DNA of 64,000 nucleotides from Acidimicrobiaceae bacterium (GTDB lineage: Bacteria > Actinomycetota > Acidimicrobiia > Acidimicrobiales > RAAP-2): positions 1 through 64,000 of the forward strand of contig DAHUZK010000017.1 in the NCBI GenBank assembly GCA_027306605.1, written 5' to 3'. The position numbers were made by a program, and so were the translations under genes. The notes under the pieces were generated by a model. That model was not told the origin of the DNA. It saw only the letters and a list, made by a program, of their open reading frames with translations, and did not search any database. How positions within the stretch are numbered: the stretch's first letter is position 1; every line of letters starts with the position of its first letter. Positions 40,245-49,093 of this stretch are shown piece after piece.

Positions 40245-41513
40245 GTGCCCTACGCCTACCTCGCGGTGACGCTCGTGGGCGCGGCCGCCGTCGCACTGGC
40301 CTACCGCCCGATCCGCCACGAGCCGTTCACCGTGCTCAGCTTCACCTGCGGCTGGATCGCCGGAGAGCTCTCGTTCCAGAACATCGTCTGGCAGGTCGTC
40401 GCCACCGCGCTCTTCGTCACCTACGGTGCCCTCGACAACTGGGCGGGCTGGCTCGGGCTGGCGGTGGCCCTGGTCGATTGGGCCGGGTTGGCGGGCCTTG
40501 GGCTCTCCGGCCTGCGCGCCGCGGGCGTCACCGCTGCCGCCCTCGCCGAGGTCCGGTCCGAGGCCTTCCCGGTACCCGAGAAGCCCACGGCACCGACGTG
40601 GGGACGCTGGTGGCGGGTGACCAGGGCGGTGCCCTTCCGTTCCCGTGCGGTCGAGGCCACCTTCAACGTGGACTACTGGGGTGACGGCATCCGCCGTCAC
40701 CGCCTCGACGTCTATCGCTCGCGTCCGGCCCCACCCGACGGCGCGCCGGTGATGGTCTACATCCACGGCGGGGCCTGGGTCATCGGGGACAAACGCGAGC
40801 AGGGCAAGCCCATGATGTTCGAGCTCGTGGCCCGGGGTTGGGTCTGCGTGGCGGTCAACTACCGCCTGAGCCCGAAGGCCACGTGGCCCGAGCACATGGT
40901 CGACGTCAAGCGGGCGTTGGTCTGGGTGAAGGAGCACATCGCCGAGTACGGCGGCGATCCCGCCTTCGTGGCCGTGAGCGGCGGTTCGGCCGGCGGGCAC
41001 CTCTGTGCCCTTCTCGCGTTGACCGCCGGCGACCCCGAGTTCCAGCCGGGCTTCGAGACCACGGACACGACCGTCCAGGCCTGTGTGCCCTTCTACGGCG
41101 TCATGGACCTGACCAGCTCGCCCGAGGCGTCCCGGTTCGGATCGGGCCTGGTCGCCATGCTCGAGAAGTCGGTCATGAAGCGCAAGGAGTCCGACCACCC
41201 CGAGGTCTTCCGCGGCGCCTCGCCCACCTTCAGGACCCGGGCCGACGCGCCGCCGTTCTTCGTCCTGCAGGGGAGCAACGACACACTGGTCCCTGTCGAG
41301 ACGGCCCGGACCTTCGTGCGGCGCCTCCGGGCGGTCTCGCGCTCGCCGGTGGCCTATGCCGAGCTCCCCCTGGCGCAACATGCGTTCGACGTGCTCGCAT
41401 CGCTGCGCTGCCAGGCCACGACGTCGGCCGTGGGGGACTTCCTCGAGGCAGCCGTGACCGCCGCCCGCCGGGCGGGCGGTCACGGAACCGACGCCCGCGC
41501 GAAAAGTATCTGA
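40245..41513 (+). CDS. Membrane-anchored HSL-type esterase/lipase
   Basis: 422 residues. Three or four hydrophobic helices occupy 1-100; the alpha/beta-hydrolase domain follows (about 145-410): oxyanion YIHGGAWVIGDKR, nucleophile VSGGSAGGHL, acid FFVLQGSNDTLVPVE and His in LAQHAFDV. The HGG motif is that of hormone-sensitive-lipase/Lip proteins of mycobacteria. GTG 40245 with GATGGAGG upstream. The stop lies inside the palindrome 41508-41526 that precedes the next operon. Position opposite WS/DGAT fits lipid turnover (inference). Confidence 0.85.
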   Translation: MPYAYLAVTLVGAAAVALAYRPIRHEPFTVLSFTCGWIAGELSFQNIVWQVVATALFVTYGALDNWAGWLGLAVALVDWAGLAGLGLSGLRAAGVTAAALAEVRSEAFPVPEKPTAPTWGRWWRVTRAVPFRSRAVEATFNVDYWGDGIRRHRLDVYRSRPAPPDGAPVMVYIHGGAWVIGDKREQGKPMMFELVARGWVCVAVNYRLSPKATWPEHMVDVKRALVWVKEHIAEYGGDPAFVAVSGGSAGGHLCALLALTAGDPEFQPGFETTDTTVQACVPFYGVMDLTSSPEASRFGSGLVAMLEKSVMKRKESDHPEVFRGASPTFRTRADAPPFFVLQGSNDTLVPVETARTFVRRLRAVSRSPVAYAELPLAQHAFDVLASLRCQATTSAVGDFLEAAVTAARRAGGHGTDARAKSI

Positions 41514-41526
41514 CATAGAGTCAGAT
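41508..41526. promoter_or_regulatory. Palindrome ATCTGAC-ATAGA-GTCAGAT (operator candidate)
   Basis: Perfect 7-bp arms with a 5-bp spacer, overlapping the stop codon of the esterase and 63 bp before the GTG of the binding-protein gene. It shares TGACAT..GTCA with the elements at 320, 435 and 2800 but has one base fewer in the centre. Typical in size and symmetry for a TetR-family operator. Confidence 0.65.
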
Positions 41527-41589
41527 CCCATCGCGACCCCCTCCCGTCACGAGGGCGGGCCACGGCGGGGGTGAGGAGAGGACAAAGGG

Positions 41590-42951
41590 GTGGCTGTGGG
41601 GAAGACGCAGACGTACGACTCTGGCCGGCGCGGCGGGCGCGTCGAGGCGGGCCGCGCGCTCCGTGGTCTGCTCGGCGGATCGCTGCTCGCCGGCACGCTG
41701 GTCGTCGGGGCGGGAGCCGCGGTGTCGGCGGGCCCGGCCGGGGCGGCGCCCAACTCGTCGAACACCTGCCCGGTCACGTCGCCGGCCACGGCGGCGCAGA
41801 ACGCGGCCACCACCGGGATCACGCCCAAGACGGTGACGGTGGGCAACGTCTCGATCATCTCGGGGCCGGTGCCCGGCCTCTTCGAGGGCGCCTCCATCGG
41901 AGCGAAGGCGTACTTCGACTACATCAACTCGAAGGGCGGCGTCAACGGCCGGACCCTCAAGGTCGATGCCAAGGACGACGCCTTCAGCGGCCAGCAGAAC
42001 CTGACCGAGACCCAGCAGGCCATCAACAGCGACTTCGCGCTGGTGGGCAGCTTCTCGCTCTTCGACGGCTACGGCTGCAAGGCCCTGGCCGCCAACCCGG
42101 CCGTCCCCGACGTGTCGGTGACGCTCGATCCCAGCGCGGGGGCGCTCCCGAACGACTTCAGCGCCGACCCCACCGTGCTCGGGTCGAGCCTCGGCCCTTG
42201 GCAGTACTACAAGAAGCACTTCCCGAAGGACATGACCATCGGAACCATCGTCTCGGACACGACCTCGGCCGAGGCCCAGGTGAACGGCGAGCTCGCCGCC
42301 GCCAAGTCGCTGGGCTACAAGGTGGCGTACGTCGACAACATCAACCCGCTGCAGAGCAACTTCACGACCGACGTGATCAACATGCGGAACAAGGGCGTCA
42401 ACGCGGTGGACCTCACCGGCATCGACTGGCAGGATGCGGCCATCTTCGTCCAAAACATGCAGACGCAGAACTGGCACCCCGGGCTGGTCTTCTCCGGGGG
42501 CCCCGTCTACGCCAAGCAGTTCATCTCCCACGCCGGCGGCCCCGCCGCGACCAACGGCATCATGATCGGACAGGCCTTCCCGCTCTACCTGGGCGAGGAC
42601 GCAGCCAAGCTGCCGGCGGACAAGCTGTTCTTGAAGTACACGAAGAAGGTGAACTCGTCGTGGGTCCCCGACCTCTACACCCTCTTCGGCTGGGCCTCCG
42701 CGCAGCTCTTCGTCCAGGCCCTGCAGGCGGCCGGCCCGCACCCCACCCGGGGCGCGGTGATCGACCAGCTCAAGAAGATCACCAGCTTCGACGCGTCCGG
42801 GATGGTCTCGCCCACCAACCCGGCGGGCAAGAAGCCGTCGGGGTGCTACATGATGGCCACCATCAAGAACGGCAAGTTCGTGCGGGTGATGCCCAAGAAG
42901 GGCTTCGACTGCAACACTTCCTACTACTACGCCCCGACGACGAAGTCGTAA
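41590..42951 (+). CDS. Periplasmic-binding-type substrate-binding protein of a branched-chain-type ABC system
   Basis: 453 residues. Signal sequence about 20-53 (LLGGSLLAGTLVVGAGAAVSAG, Ala cleavage region; no lipobox cysteine). The LivK/type-I fold follows: VTVGNVSIISGPVPGLFEGASIGAKAYFDYIN (split) GGVNGRTLKVDAKDDAF, and DVINMRNKGVNAVDLTG. Four cysteines may form disulphides. The ligand is probably a hydrophobic or aromatic acid rather than leucine, since the system stands among CoA-ester genes (inference). GTG 41590 with GAGGAGAGGA upstream. First gene of a four-gene transporter operon. Confidence 0.9.
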   Translation: MAVGKTQTYDSGRRGGRVEAGRALRGLLGGSLLAGTLVVGAGAAVSAGPAGAAPNSSNTCPVTSPATAAQNAATTGITPKTVTVGNVSIISGPVPGLFEGASIGAKAYFDYINSKGGVNGRTLKVDAKDDAFSGQQNLTETQQAINSDFALVGSFSLFDGYGCKALAANPAVPDVSVTLDPSAGALPNDFSADPTVLGSSLGPWQYYKKHFPKDMTIGTIVSDTTSAEAQVNGELAAAKSLGYKVAYVDNINPLQSNFTTDVINMRNKGVNAVDLTGIDWQDAAIFVQNMQTQNWHPGLVFSGGPVYAKQFISHAGGPAATNGIMIGQAFPLYLGEDAAKLPADKLFLKYTKKVNSSWVPDLYTLFGWASAQLFVQALQAAGPHPTRGAVIDQLKKITSFDASGMVSPTNPAGKKPSGCYMMATIKNGKFVRVMPKKGFDCNTSYYYAPTTKS

Positions 42952-43001
42952 GCTGCGCCCGTGGGGTGCCCGGGGGACGTCGTCGATGAGGTGAGGGGAT
43001 C

Positions 43002-44957
43002 GTGAGCACGTTCCTCGCCTTCACCGTCCTCGGCATCGTCAGCGGTGCCGTCTACGCCATCTTGGCCACCGGACTGGTCGTGACGTACAACACGACCGGC
43101 GTCTTCAACTTCGCCCAGGGTGCCGTCGGCGCCGTGGCCGCCTTCAGCTACTGGCAGCTCTGGCAGGCGTGGCACTGGCCCTTCCTCCTGGCCATCCTCT
43201 TCGTCGTCCTGGTCGAAGCGCCGGTGCTCGCCGTCGCCGTCGAATTCGTGTTCTTCCGCCGCATCCACGGCGCCTCGGTCGAGCGGTCCCTGATGGTCTC
43301 CCTCGGCCTGCTCGTGATCCTGCTCGGTGTCGCAACGATCTTCTGGAGCAACCCCGACGTCGTCCGCTCGGTACCGCCCTATTTCACCCAGGCCAACGGC
43401 ACCGTCCTGTCGGTCCATCTGTTCGGGGCGAACGGGGTCACCTTGCAGTACCAGGAGATCATGATCGTCGTCATCGCTGCGGTGGTGTCCGTGGCCCTCG
43501 GCCTCTTCCTCCGGCGCGTCCGTATCGGGGTGGCCATGCGGGCGGTGGTCGACGACCCCGAGCTCGTCGCCATGTCGGGGGCCAAGCCGTATCGAATGTC
43601 GCAGACGGGCTGGGCCATCGGCTTCATGCTGGCGGGCCTGGCCGGCGTGCTGCTGGCCCCGATCGTCGGGCAGACCGGTCTGACGGCGGACCAGCTCACC
43701 CTGCTCGCGCTCAACGGCTTCGCCGCCGCGGTCGTGGGTCGGCTGCGCAACCTTCCCATGACCTTCGTCGGGGCGATCGCGCTCGGGCTGATCACCCAGT
43801 ACTGCGTCGGCTATCTGCCCGGGCACATCAACGCCGGCCTGGCCTCGGTGCTGACCGAGGTCATCCCCGTCGCCTTCCTGTTCGTGGTCCTCCTGGTCAT
43901 TCCCGCCGCCCGCCTGGCGCCGGCCGGACGGCTCTCGGTGCGCCCGGTGCCCAAGGTGGTGACGGGCCGTCAGTCCGTGGCCGGCGCCATCCTGCTGGTC
44001 GCCCTCGTCGCGGTGTTGGCGGCGATGGTCGGTGAGACCGCCCTGGCCACCATGTCGCAGGGCCTGGCCTTCGGCATCGTCGGTCTGTCGTTGGTCCTGC
44101 TCGTCGGTTACGCCGGGCAGGTGTCACTGTGCCAGCTCACCTTCATGGGCATCGGCGCCTACACCATGGGCAAGGCCTTCGGCGGGGGGTCGTGGTGGGG
44201 CCTGGTCCTGGCCGTGGTGGTCTCCGGGGCTGTCGGGGCGGTCGTCGCTCTGCCGGCCCTGCGCCTGCGCGGCCTCTACCTCGCCCTGGCCACCTTCGCC
44301 TTCGGCGAGGTCATGTACTCGGCCTTCTTCTCCAACTCCACCGTCATCCCCGACGGCACCTCCATCAACGTCGGGCGCGTCCCGCTGCCCTTCATGCACG
44401 GCGTGAGTGATCGGGCCATGCTGGTCGAGGTGGCGGTGGCCGCCGCGCTGTGCGCCCTGGTGGTGGGCCTGGTGCGCCGGAGCGCCTTCGGCCGTCGCCT
44501 GGTCGCCATGAGCGACTCGCCCGCCGCCTACGCCACGGTGGGGCTGAACTCGGTCCGGACCAAGGTGATCGTGTTCGCCCTCTCGGCCGCCATGGCCGGT
44601 CTCGGCGGCGTCTTCTACGCCGGACAGCAGGGTGGCATCGGCGCCAACGACGTCCAGTTCATCGGCAGCCTCACCCTGCTCCTCTGGGTCGTCATCTGGG
44701 GGGTGCGCACGGTGTCGGGCGCCCTGCTCGGCGGCATGACGGCCGCGGTGCTCCCGGTGCTCCAGACGCATCTCCCACCCTCGCTGGCCGACCTCGCCGG
44801 CCTGGCCGCCGGCATCGGGATCGTGCTCCTGGCGCAGAGCCCCGAGGGCATCTTGGGCATGGAGTGGCTCACCAACCGCGTCCACCTCCCGTTCGGCGAC
44901 ACGGCCGACGTGCCGCGGGAGCTCTTCGTCGACCACGAGGTGGCCAGTGCCGCCTGA
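43002..44957 (+). CDS. Fused LivH-LivM ABC permease (second system)
   Basis: 651 residues, the same LivH-LivM fusion as at 2859 but clearly diverged. LivH half about 1-300 (ILATGLVVTYNTTGVFNFAQG, NLPMTFVGAIALGL), LivM half about 320-625 (LRLRGLYLALATFAFGEVMYS as strand plus helix, GLNSVRTKVIVFALSAAMAG, SPEGILGMEW). GTG 43002 with GTGAGGGGAT upstream. Ends 11 bp inside the next ATPase gene. Works with 41590, 44947 and 45708 products. Confidence 0.92.
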   Translation: MSTFLAFTVLGIVSGAVYAILATGLVVTYNTTGVFNFAQGAVGAVAAFSYWQLWQAWHWPFLLAILFVVLVEAPVLAVAVEFVFFRRIHGASVERSLMVSLGLLVILLGVATIFWSNPDVVRSVPPYFTQANGTVLSVHLFGANGVTLQYQEIMIVVIAAVVSVALGLFLRRVRIGVAMRAVVDDPELVAMSGAKPYRMSQTGWAIGFMLAGLAGVLLAPIVGQTGLTADQLTLLALNGFAAAVVGRLRNLPMTFVGAIALGLITQYCVGYLPGHINAGLASVLTEVIPVAFLFVVLLVIPAARLAPAGRLSVRPVPKVVTGRQSVAGAILLVALVAVLAAMVGETALATMSQGLAFGIVGLSLVLLVGYAGQVSLCQLTFMGIGAYTMGKAFGGGSWWGLVLAVVVSGAVGAVVALPALRLRGLYLALATFAFGEVMYSAFFSNSTVIPDGTSINVGRVPLPFMHGVSDRAMLVEVAVAAALCALVVGLVRRSAFGRRLVAMSDSPAAYATVGLNSVRTKVIVFALSAAMAGLGGVFYAGQQGGIGANDVQFIGSLTLLLWVVIWGVRTVSGALLGGMTAAVLPVLQTHLPPSLADLAGLAAGIGIVLLAQSPEGILGMEWLTNRVHLPFGDTADVPRELFVDHEVASAA

Positions 44958-45711
44958 GAGCGCCGCCACCGCCGCGCTGGAGGTGGAGAAGGTGAGCGTT
45001 CGCTTCGGCGGCGTCGCCGCGCTGACCGACGTGTCCCTGCGCGCCGAGCCGGGCACGGTGACGGGGCTGATCGGGCCCAACGGCGCGGGCAAGACGACGC
45101 TGTTCAACGTCATCACGGGCCTGCAGCGGGCCGACAAGGGCTCGGTCTTCCTGGCCGGGACCGAGGTGACGCGCAAGCGGACCCACCGGCGCGCCCGGCT
45201 CGGCTTGGCCAGGACCTTCCAGCGCCTGGAGCTGTTCTCGACGCTGAGCGCCACCGACAACGTGCGCGTCGGGCTCGAGGCCACCGGACGGTCCAGCGCC
45301 TCGGCCGCGGTGGGGCTGCTCGAGCGCGTCGGCATCGGCGAGGACGCGTCGTCCCCCGTGTCGTCACTGCCCACCGGCTCCGCCCGCCTGGTCGAGTTGG
45401 CCCGTGCCCTGTCGACCGATCCCAAGGTGCTCCTGCTCGACGAGCCGTGCTCGGGGCTCGACGAGCGCGAGACGGACACGCTCGGTCGACTGCTGACCTC
45501 GCTCGCCTCCGAGGGCCGCGCCGTCGTGCTGGTCGAGCACGACACCGAGCTGGTGATGCGGGTGTGCGACCGCGTCCACGTGCTCGACTTCGGCGAGGTC
45601 ATCGCCTCCGGGACCCCCGACGAGGTCCGTACCGACCCCGTCGTGCAGGAGGCCTATCTCGGACAGAGCACCGGTGCACCCGTGGGGGCCGACCCCACCG
45701 CCCAGCCGTGA
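44947..45711 (+). CDS. LivG-like ABC ATPase (second system)
   Basis: 254 residues. Walker A GPNGAGKTTLFNVITG, RTFQRLELFSTLS, Walker B VLLLDEPCSGLD, H-loop LVEHD. Signature helix is LPTGSARLVELARAL, again not LSGGQ, as in the paralogue at 4880. GTG 44947 overlaps the permease by 11 bp. Confidence 0.92.
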   Translation: MPPESAATAALEVEKVSVRFGGVAALTDVSLRAEPGTVTGLIGPNGAGKTTLFNVITGLQRADKGSVFLAGTEVTRKRTHRRARLGLARTFQRLELFSTLSATDNVRVGLEATGRSSASAAVGLLERVGIGEDASSPVSSLPTGSARLVELARALSTDPKVLLLDEPCSGLDERETDTLGRLLTSLASEGRAVVLVEHDTELVMRVCDRVHVLDFGEVIASGTPDEVRTDPVVQEAYLGQSTGAPVGADPTAQP

Positions 45712-46463
45712 GCGCCGGCGGCCAGGCCCTGAGCGGGCTCGCCGGGGCAGCCGACGTCGCCGGCGGCGCGGGCGCCGGCCTCTCGGTCGACGGTGTGCGG
45801 GCCGCCTACGGCCGCATCGAGGTGTTGCACGGTGTCGACCTGCACGTGCCCGGCGGGAGCGTCTTCGCCTTGCTCGGACCGAACGGTGCCGGCAAGAGCA
45901 CGCTGCTCAAGGTCATCAACGGCCGGCTCCGGCCCACGCGCGGCGCCGTGACCGTCGACGGGGTGCAGGCCTCGCCCTGGACCCCCGAGGCGCTGGCGCG
46001 GGCGGGCGTGATCGCCATCCCGGAGGGTCGCGGGGTGTTCCCCAACCTCACCGTGCGCGACAACCTGCGCATGTGGACCTACCGTGGCGGCATCTCCTCG
46101 GCTGAAGTCGAGGCGCGCGCCTACGAGCAGTTCCCGCGTCTCAAGGAGCGCCGCAAACAGCTGGCCGGAACGCTCTCGGGCGGCGAGCAGCAGATGCTCG
46201 CCATCTCGCGGGCCCTGGCCGGCGAGACGAAGCTCTTGTTGCTCGACGAGATCTCCATGGGGCTCGCCCCCATCGTCGTGGGCCACCTCTACGAGCTCGT
46301 CGCCGCCATCGCGGCCGGCGGCGTCACCGTGGTGATCGTGGAGCAATTCGCCGCGACCGCCCTCGGTGTCGCCGATCGCGCCGGCATCATGTTGCACGGC
46401 CGCATCGCCCACGAGGGGTCCCCACAGGAGATGGCCGCCGCGGCCGAGACGGCCTACCTCTGA
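45708..46463 (+). CDS. LivF-like ABC ATPase (second system)
   Basis: 251 residues. A glycine/alanine-rich leader (about 25 residues) precedes Walker A GPNGAGKSTLLKVING, IAIPEGRGVFPNLTV, canonical LSGGEQQMLAISRAL, Walker B LLLLDEISMGL and IVEQFAATAL. GTG start in a GTGA overlap with the LivG-like gene. Last gene of the operon, convergent with valS. Confidence 0.92.
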   Translation: MSAGGQALSGLAGAADVAGGAGAGLSVDGVRAAYGRIEVLHGVDLHVPGGSVFALLGPNGAGKSTLLKVINGRLRPTRGAVTVDGVQASPWTPEALARAGVIAIPEGRGVFPNLTVRDNLRMWTYRGGISSAEVEARAYEQFPRLKERRKQLAGTLSGGEQQMLAISRALAGETKLLLLDEISMGLAPIVVGHLYELVAAIAAGGVTVVIVEQFAATALGVADRAGIMLHGRIAHEGSPQEMAAAAETAYL

Positions 46464-46491
46464 GCGGCCGGTCCGCCGGGCCGGCGAGGCC

Positions 46492-46533
46492 GGGGTGATC
46501 GGTCCGGGGTGATCGGTCCGGGGTGATCAGTCC
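46492..46533. repeat. Three 14-bp tandem repeats at the 3' end of valS
   Basis: GGGGTGATCGGTCC, GGGGTGATCGGTCC, GGGGTGATCAGTCC head to tail. The single changed base in the third copy creates the TCA that is the valS stop codon (46527-46529 on the minus strand), so the other two copies are remnants past the stop. Confidence 0.85.
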
Positions 46534-49073
46534 GGCTCGGCCAAAGCCACCTGCACGCTGAGCTCGTCGGCGGGGGCGAGAACCAGGTCGTCCACTCCTC
46601 CGGCGTCGAGCAGGTCGCCGCGGGCAGCCTGCACCGCGTCGAGCGTCCGGGGCGGTCCGGCGACGGTGAGCCGGGACACCCGCGCCCGCATCGAGCGCTT
46701 GTGCGCCGTCTTCTCGCGCCGCACCGCGCCCAGCACCTCCGCCGTCACCGTCAGGACCGTGGTGTCGGCGCCGGCGTGCGGCCCCGTCTCGGCCGCCACG
46801 GGCCAGGGGGCGGTGTGCACGGAGCCCTCCCGCCACCAGCTCCACACCTCCTCGGTGACGAAGGGCAGGTACGGCGCGAAGAGGCGGTGCAGGACCGAGA
46901 GGGCGACGGCCAGCGCCGCGCGCGCCGAAGCCGTCCCCGCCGCATCACCCTCGCCGTAGGCACGGGCCTTCACCAGCTCGACGTAGTCGTCGCAGAACGC
47001 CCAGAAGAAGCTCTCCGTCAGCTCGAGCGCCCGTGCGTAGTCGAAGGACTCGTGCGCCGCCGTGGCGGCGTCGACCAGGGTGGCCAGTCCCGACAGCAGT
47101 GCGGCGTCGAGCGGCGCCGCGACCGCGTCGATGCCGGGCGGCGGGCCCTCGCCCAGCCGCCCCAGTGCGAACTTCGAGGCGTTCAACACCTTGATGGCGA
47201 GGCGCCGGCCGATCTTCATCACGCCGGTGTCGAAGGCGGTGTCGGTCCCGGGCCGTCCGTTGCAGGCCCAGTACCGCACGGCGTCGGAGCCGAACTCCTC
47301 GAGGAGCGCCATGGGCGTCACCACGTTGCCCTTGGACTTGGACATCTTCTTGCGGTCAGGGTCCAGGATCCATCCGTTGATGGTCGTGTGCCGCCAGGGA
47401 ACCGTGTCGTGCTCCTGGTGCGAACGCAGGAGCGTCGAGAAGAGCCAGGTGCGGATGATCTCGGGCCCCTGCGGCCGCAGGTCCATCGGGAAGGTGGCGC
47501 CGAAGCGCGCCGGGTCGTCGGCCCAGCCGCAGGCGATCTGGGGGGTGACCGACGAGGTGGCCCAGGTGTCCATGACGTCGGGGTCGCCGGCGAAGCCGCC
47601 CGGTGCGCCGCGCTGGTCCTCGGTGTAGCCGTCGGGCACGTCGGTGGTGGGGTCGACCGGGAGGCGGGTCTCGTCGGGGACGATGGGCGCCGTGTAGTCG
47701 GGGGTGCCGTCGGATCCGAGCGGGTACCAGACCGGGATCGGCACCCCGAAGAAGCGCTGGCGGCTGATCAGCCAGTCACCGTTGAGGCCGTTGACCCAGT
47801 CGTCGTAGCGCACCTTCATGTAGGGCGGATGCCAGTCGAGCTCCTCGGCCCGCGCGAGCAGGTGACGGCGCAGCTGCTCGTCGCGTCCGCCGTTGCGGAT
47901 GAACCATTGCCGGCTGGTCACGATCTCGAGTGGCCGGTCGCCCCGTTCGTAGAACTTGACCGGGTGCGTGATCGGACGCGGATCGCCGACCATCGCCCCG
48001 GTGGCCGCCAACATCTCGACGATGGTCCGGTGGGCCTGCCGGACCGTGCGGCCGGCGATGGCCCGCCAGGCCTCCCCGTCGGGCACGCCGGGAGGCGGTG
48101 ACTCGCTGATGCGCCCCGAACGCGTGACGATGCTCCGCGTCGGCAGATCGAGCTCCCGCCACCAGATCACATCGGTGACGTCCCCGAACGTGCAGATCAT
48201 GGCGATCCCGGATCCCTTGTCGGGTTCGGCCAGGTGGTGCGCCAGCACGGGCACCTCCACCCCGAAGAGCGGTGTGTGCACGGTGGTCCCGAACCGTTGC
48301 CGGTAGCGCGCGTCGTCGGGGTGGGCCACCAGGGCGACGCAGGCCGCGACCAGCTCGGGCCTCGTCGTCTCGATCTCGATGTCGTCGAAGCGCAGTCGGT
48401 GATAGGCGCCAGGGAGCTCGCGGTCCTCCATCTCGGCCTGGGCTACCGCAGTCTGGTAGTCGACGTCCCACATGGTCGGGGCCTCCGAGGAGTAGGCCTC
48501 TCCCCGCGCCAGGTTGTGCAGGAACATCAATTGGCTCGTCCGCCGGCTCCGGTCGTCGATGGTGGCGTAGCCGAGACCCCAGTCCACCGACAGCCCGATC
48601 CGGCGCCACAGCTCCTCGAAGGCGAGCTCGTCGCGGGAGGTCAGCTCGTGGCACAGCGCGATGAAGTTGGGTCGGCTCACCGCAACCGTCTCCTTGCCGG
48701 GCTCCACCGGTGGCCTGAAGTCGGGGTCGTAGGGCAAGGAGGGGTCGCAGGAGACCCCGAAGTACGTCTGCACGCGGCGCTCGGTCGGGAGGCCGTTGTC
48801 GTCCCACCCCATCGGATAGAAGAGCGTGCGTCCCCGCATGCGCCGGTAGCGGGCGATGGCGTCGGTCTGCACGTACCCGAAGACCGATCCCATGTGCAGG
48901 GACCCCGACACGGTCGGCGGGGGTGTGTCGATGGAGAAGATCTCCTCCCGGGTGGCGGTCGGGTCGAAGCGGTAGGTGCCCGCCTCGTCCCAGGCGGGCG
49001 CCCAGCGGTCCTCGAGCCCGTCGAGGGTGGGCTTGTCGGGCACGCGCGGGGCGCCGGTCACGGGGGTCGACAT
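46527..49073 (-). CDS. valS: Valyl-tRNA synthetase
   Basis: 848 residues. HIGH motif as SGSLHMGSVFGYVQTDAI, editing domain with TTRPELVAACVALVAHPDD, KMSKS as KKMSKSKGNVVTP, and the actinobacterial/archaeal-like MGWDDNGLPTERRVQTYFGV. The class I core, editing and anticodon domains are complete; the long C-terminal coiled coil of E. coli ValRS is short here. ATG 49073 is 20 bp from the divergent cysS start. Confidence 0.95.
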   Translation of the reverse strand: MSTPVTGAPRVPDKPTLDGLEDRWAPAWDEAGTYRFDPTATREEIFSIDTPPPTVSGSLHMGSVFGYVQTDAIARYRRMRGRTLFYPMGWDDNGLPTERRVQTYFGVSCDPSLPYDPDFRPPVEPGKETVAVSRPNFIALCHELTSRDELAFEELWRRIGLSVDWGLGYATIDDRSRRTSQLMFLHNLARGEAYSSEAPTMWDVDYQTAVAQAEMEDRELPGAYHRLRFDDIEIETTRPELVAACVALVAHPDDARYRQRFGTTVHTPLFGVEVPVLAHHLAEPDKGSGIAMICTFGDVTDVIWWRELDLPTRSIVTRSGRISESPPPGVPDGEAWRAIAGRTVRQAHRTIVEMLAATGAMVGDPRPITHPVKFYERGDRPLEIVTSRQWFIRNGGRDEQLRRHLLARAEELDWHPPYMKVRYDDWVNGLNGDWLISRQRFFGVPIPVWYPLGSDGTPDYTAPIVPDETRLPVDPTTDVPDGYTEDQRGAPGGFAGDPDVMDTWATSSVTPQIACGWADDPARFGATFPMDLRPQGPEIIRTWLFSTLLRSHQEHDTVPWRHTTINGWILDPDRKKMSKSKGNVVTPMALLEEFGSDAVRYWACNGRPGTDTAFDTGVMKIGRRLAIKVLNASKFALGRLGEGPPPGIDAVAAPLDAALLSGLATLVDAATAAHESFDYARALELTESFFWAFCDDYVELVKARAYGEGDAAGTASARAALAVALSVLHRLFAPYLPFVTEEVWSWWREGSVHTAPWPVAAETGPHAGADTTVLTVTAEVLGAVRREKTAHKRSMRARVSRLTVAGPPRTLDAVQAARGDLLDAGGVDDLVLAPADELSVQVALAEPD

Positions 49074-49093
49074 GATCGGGTTACCGTACCCGG

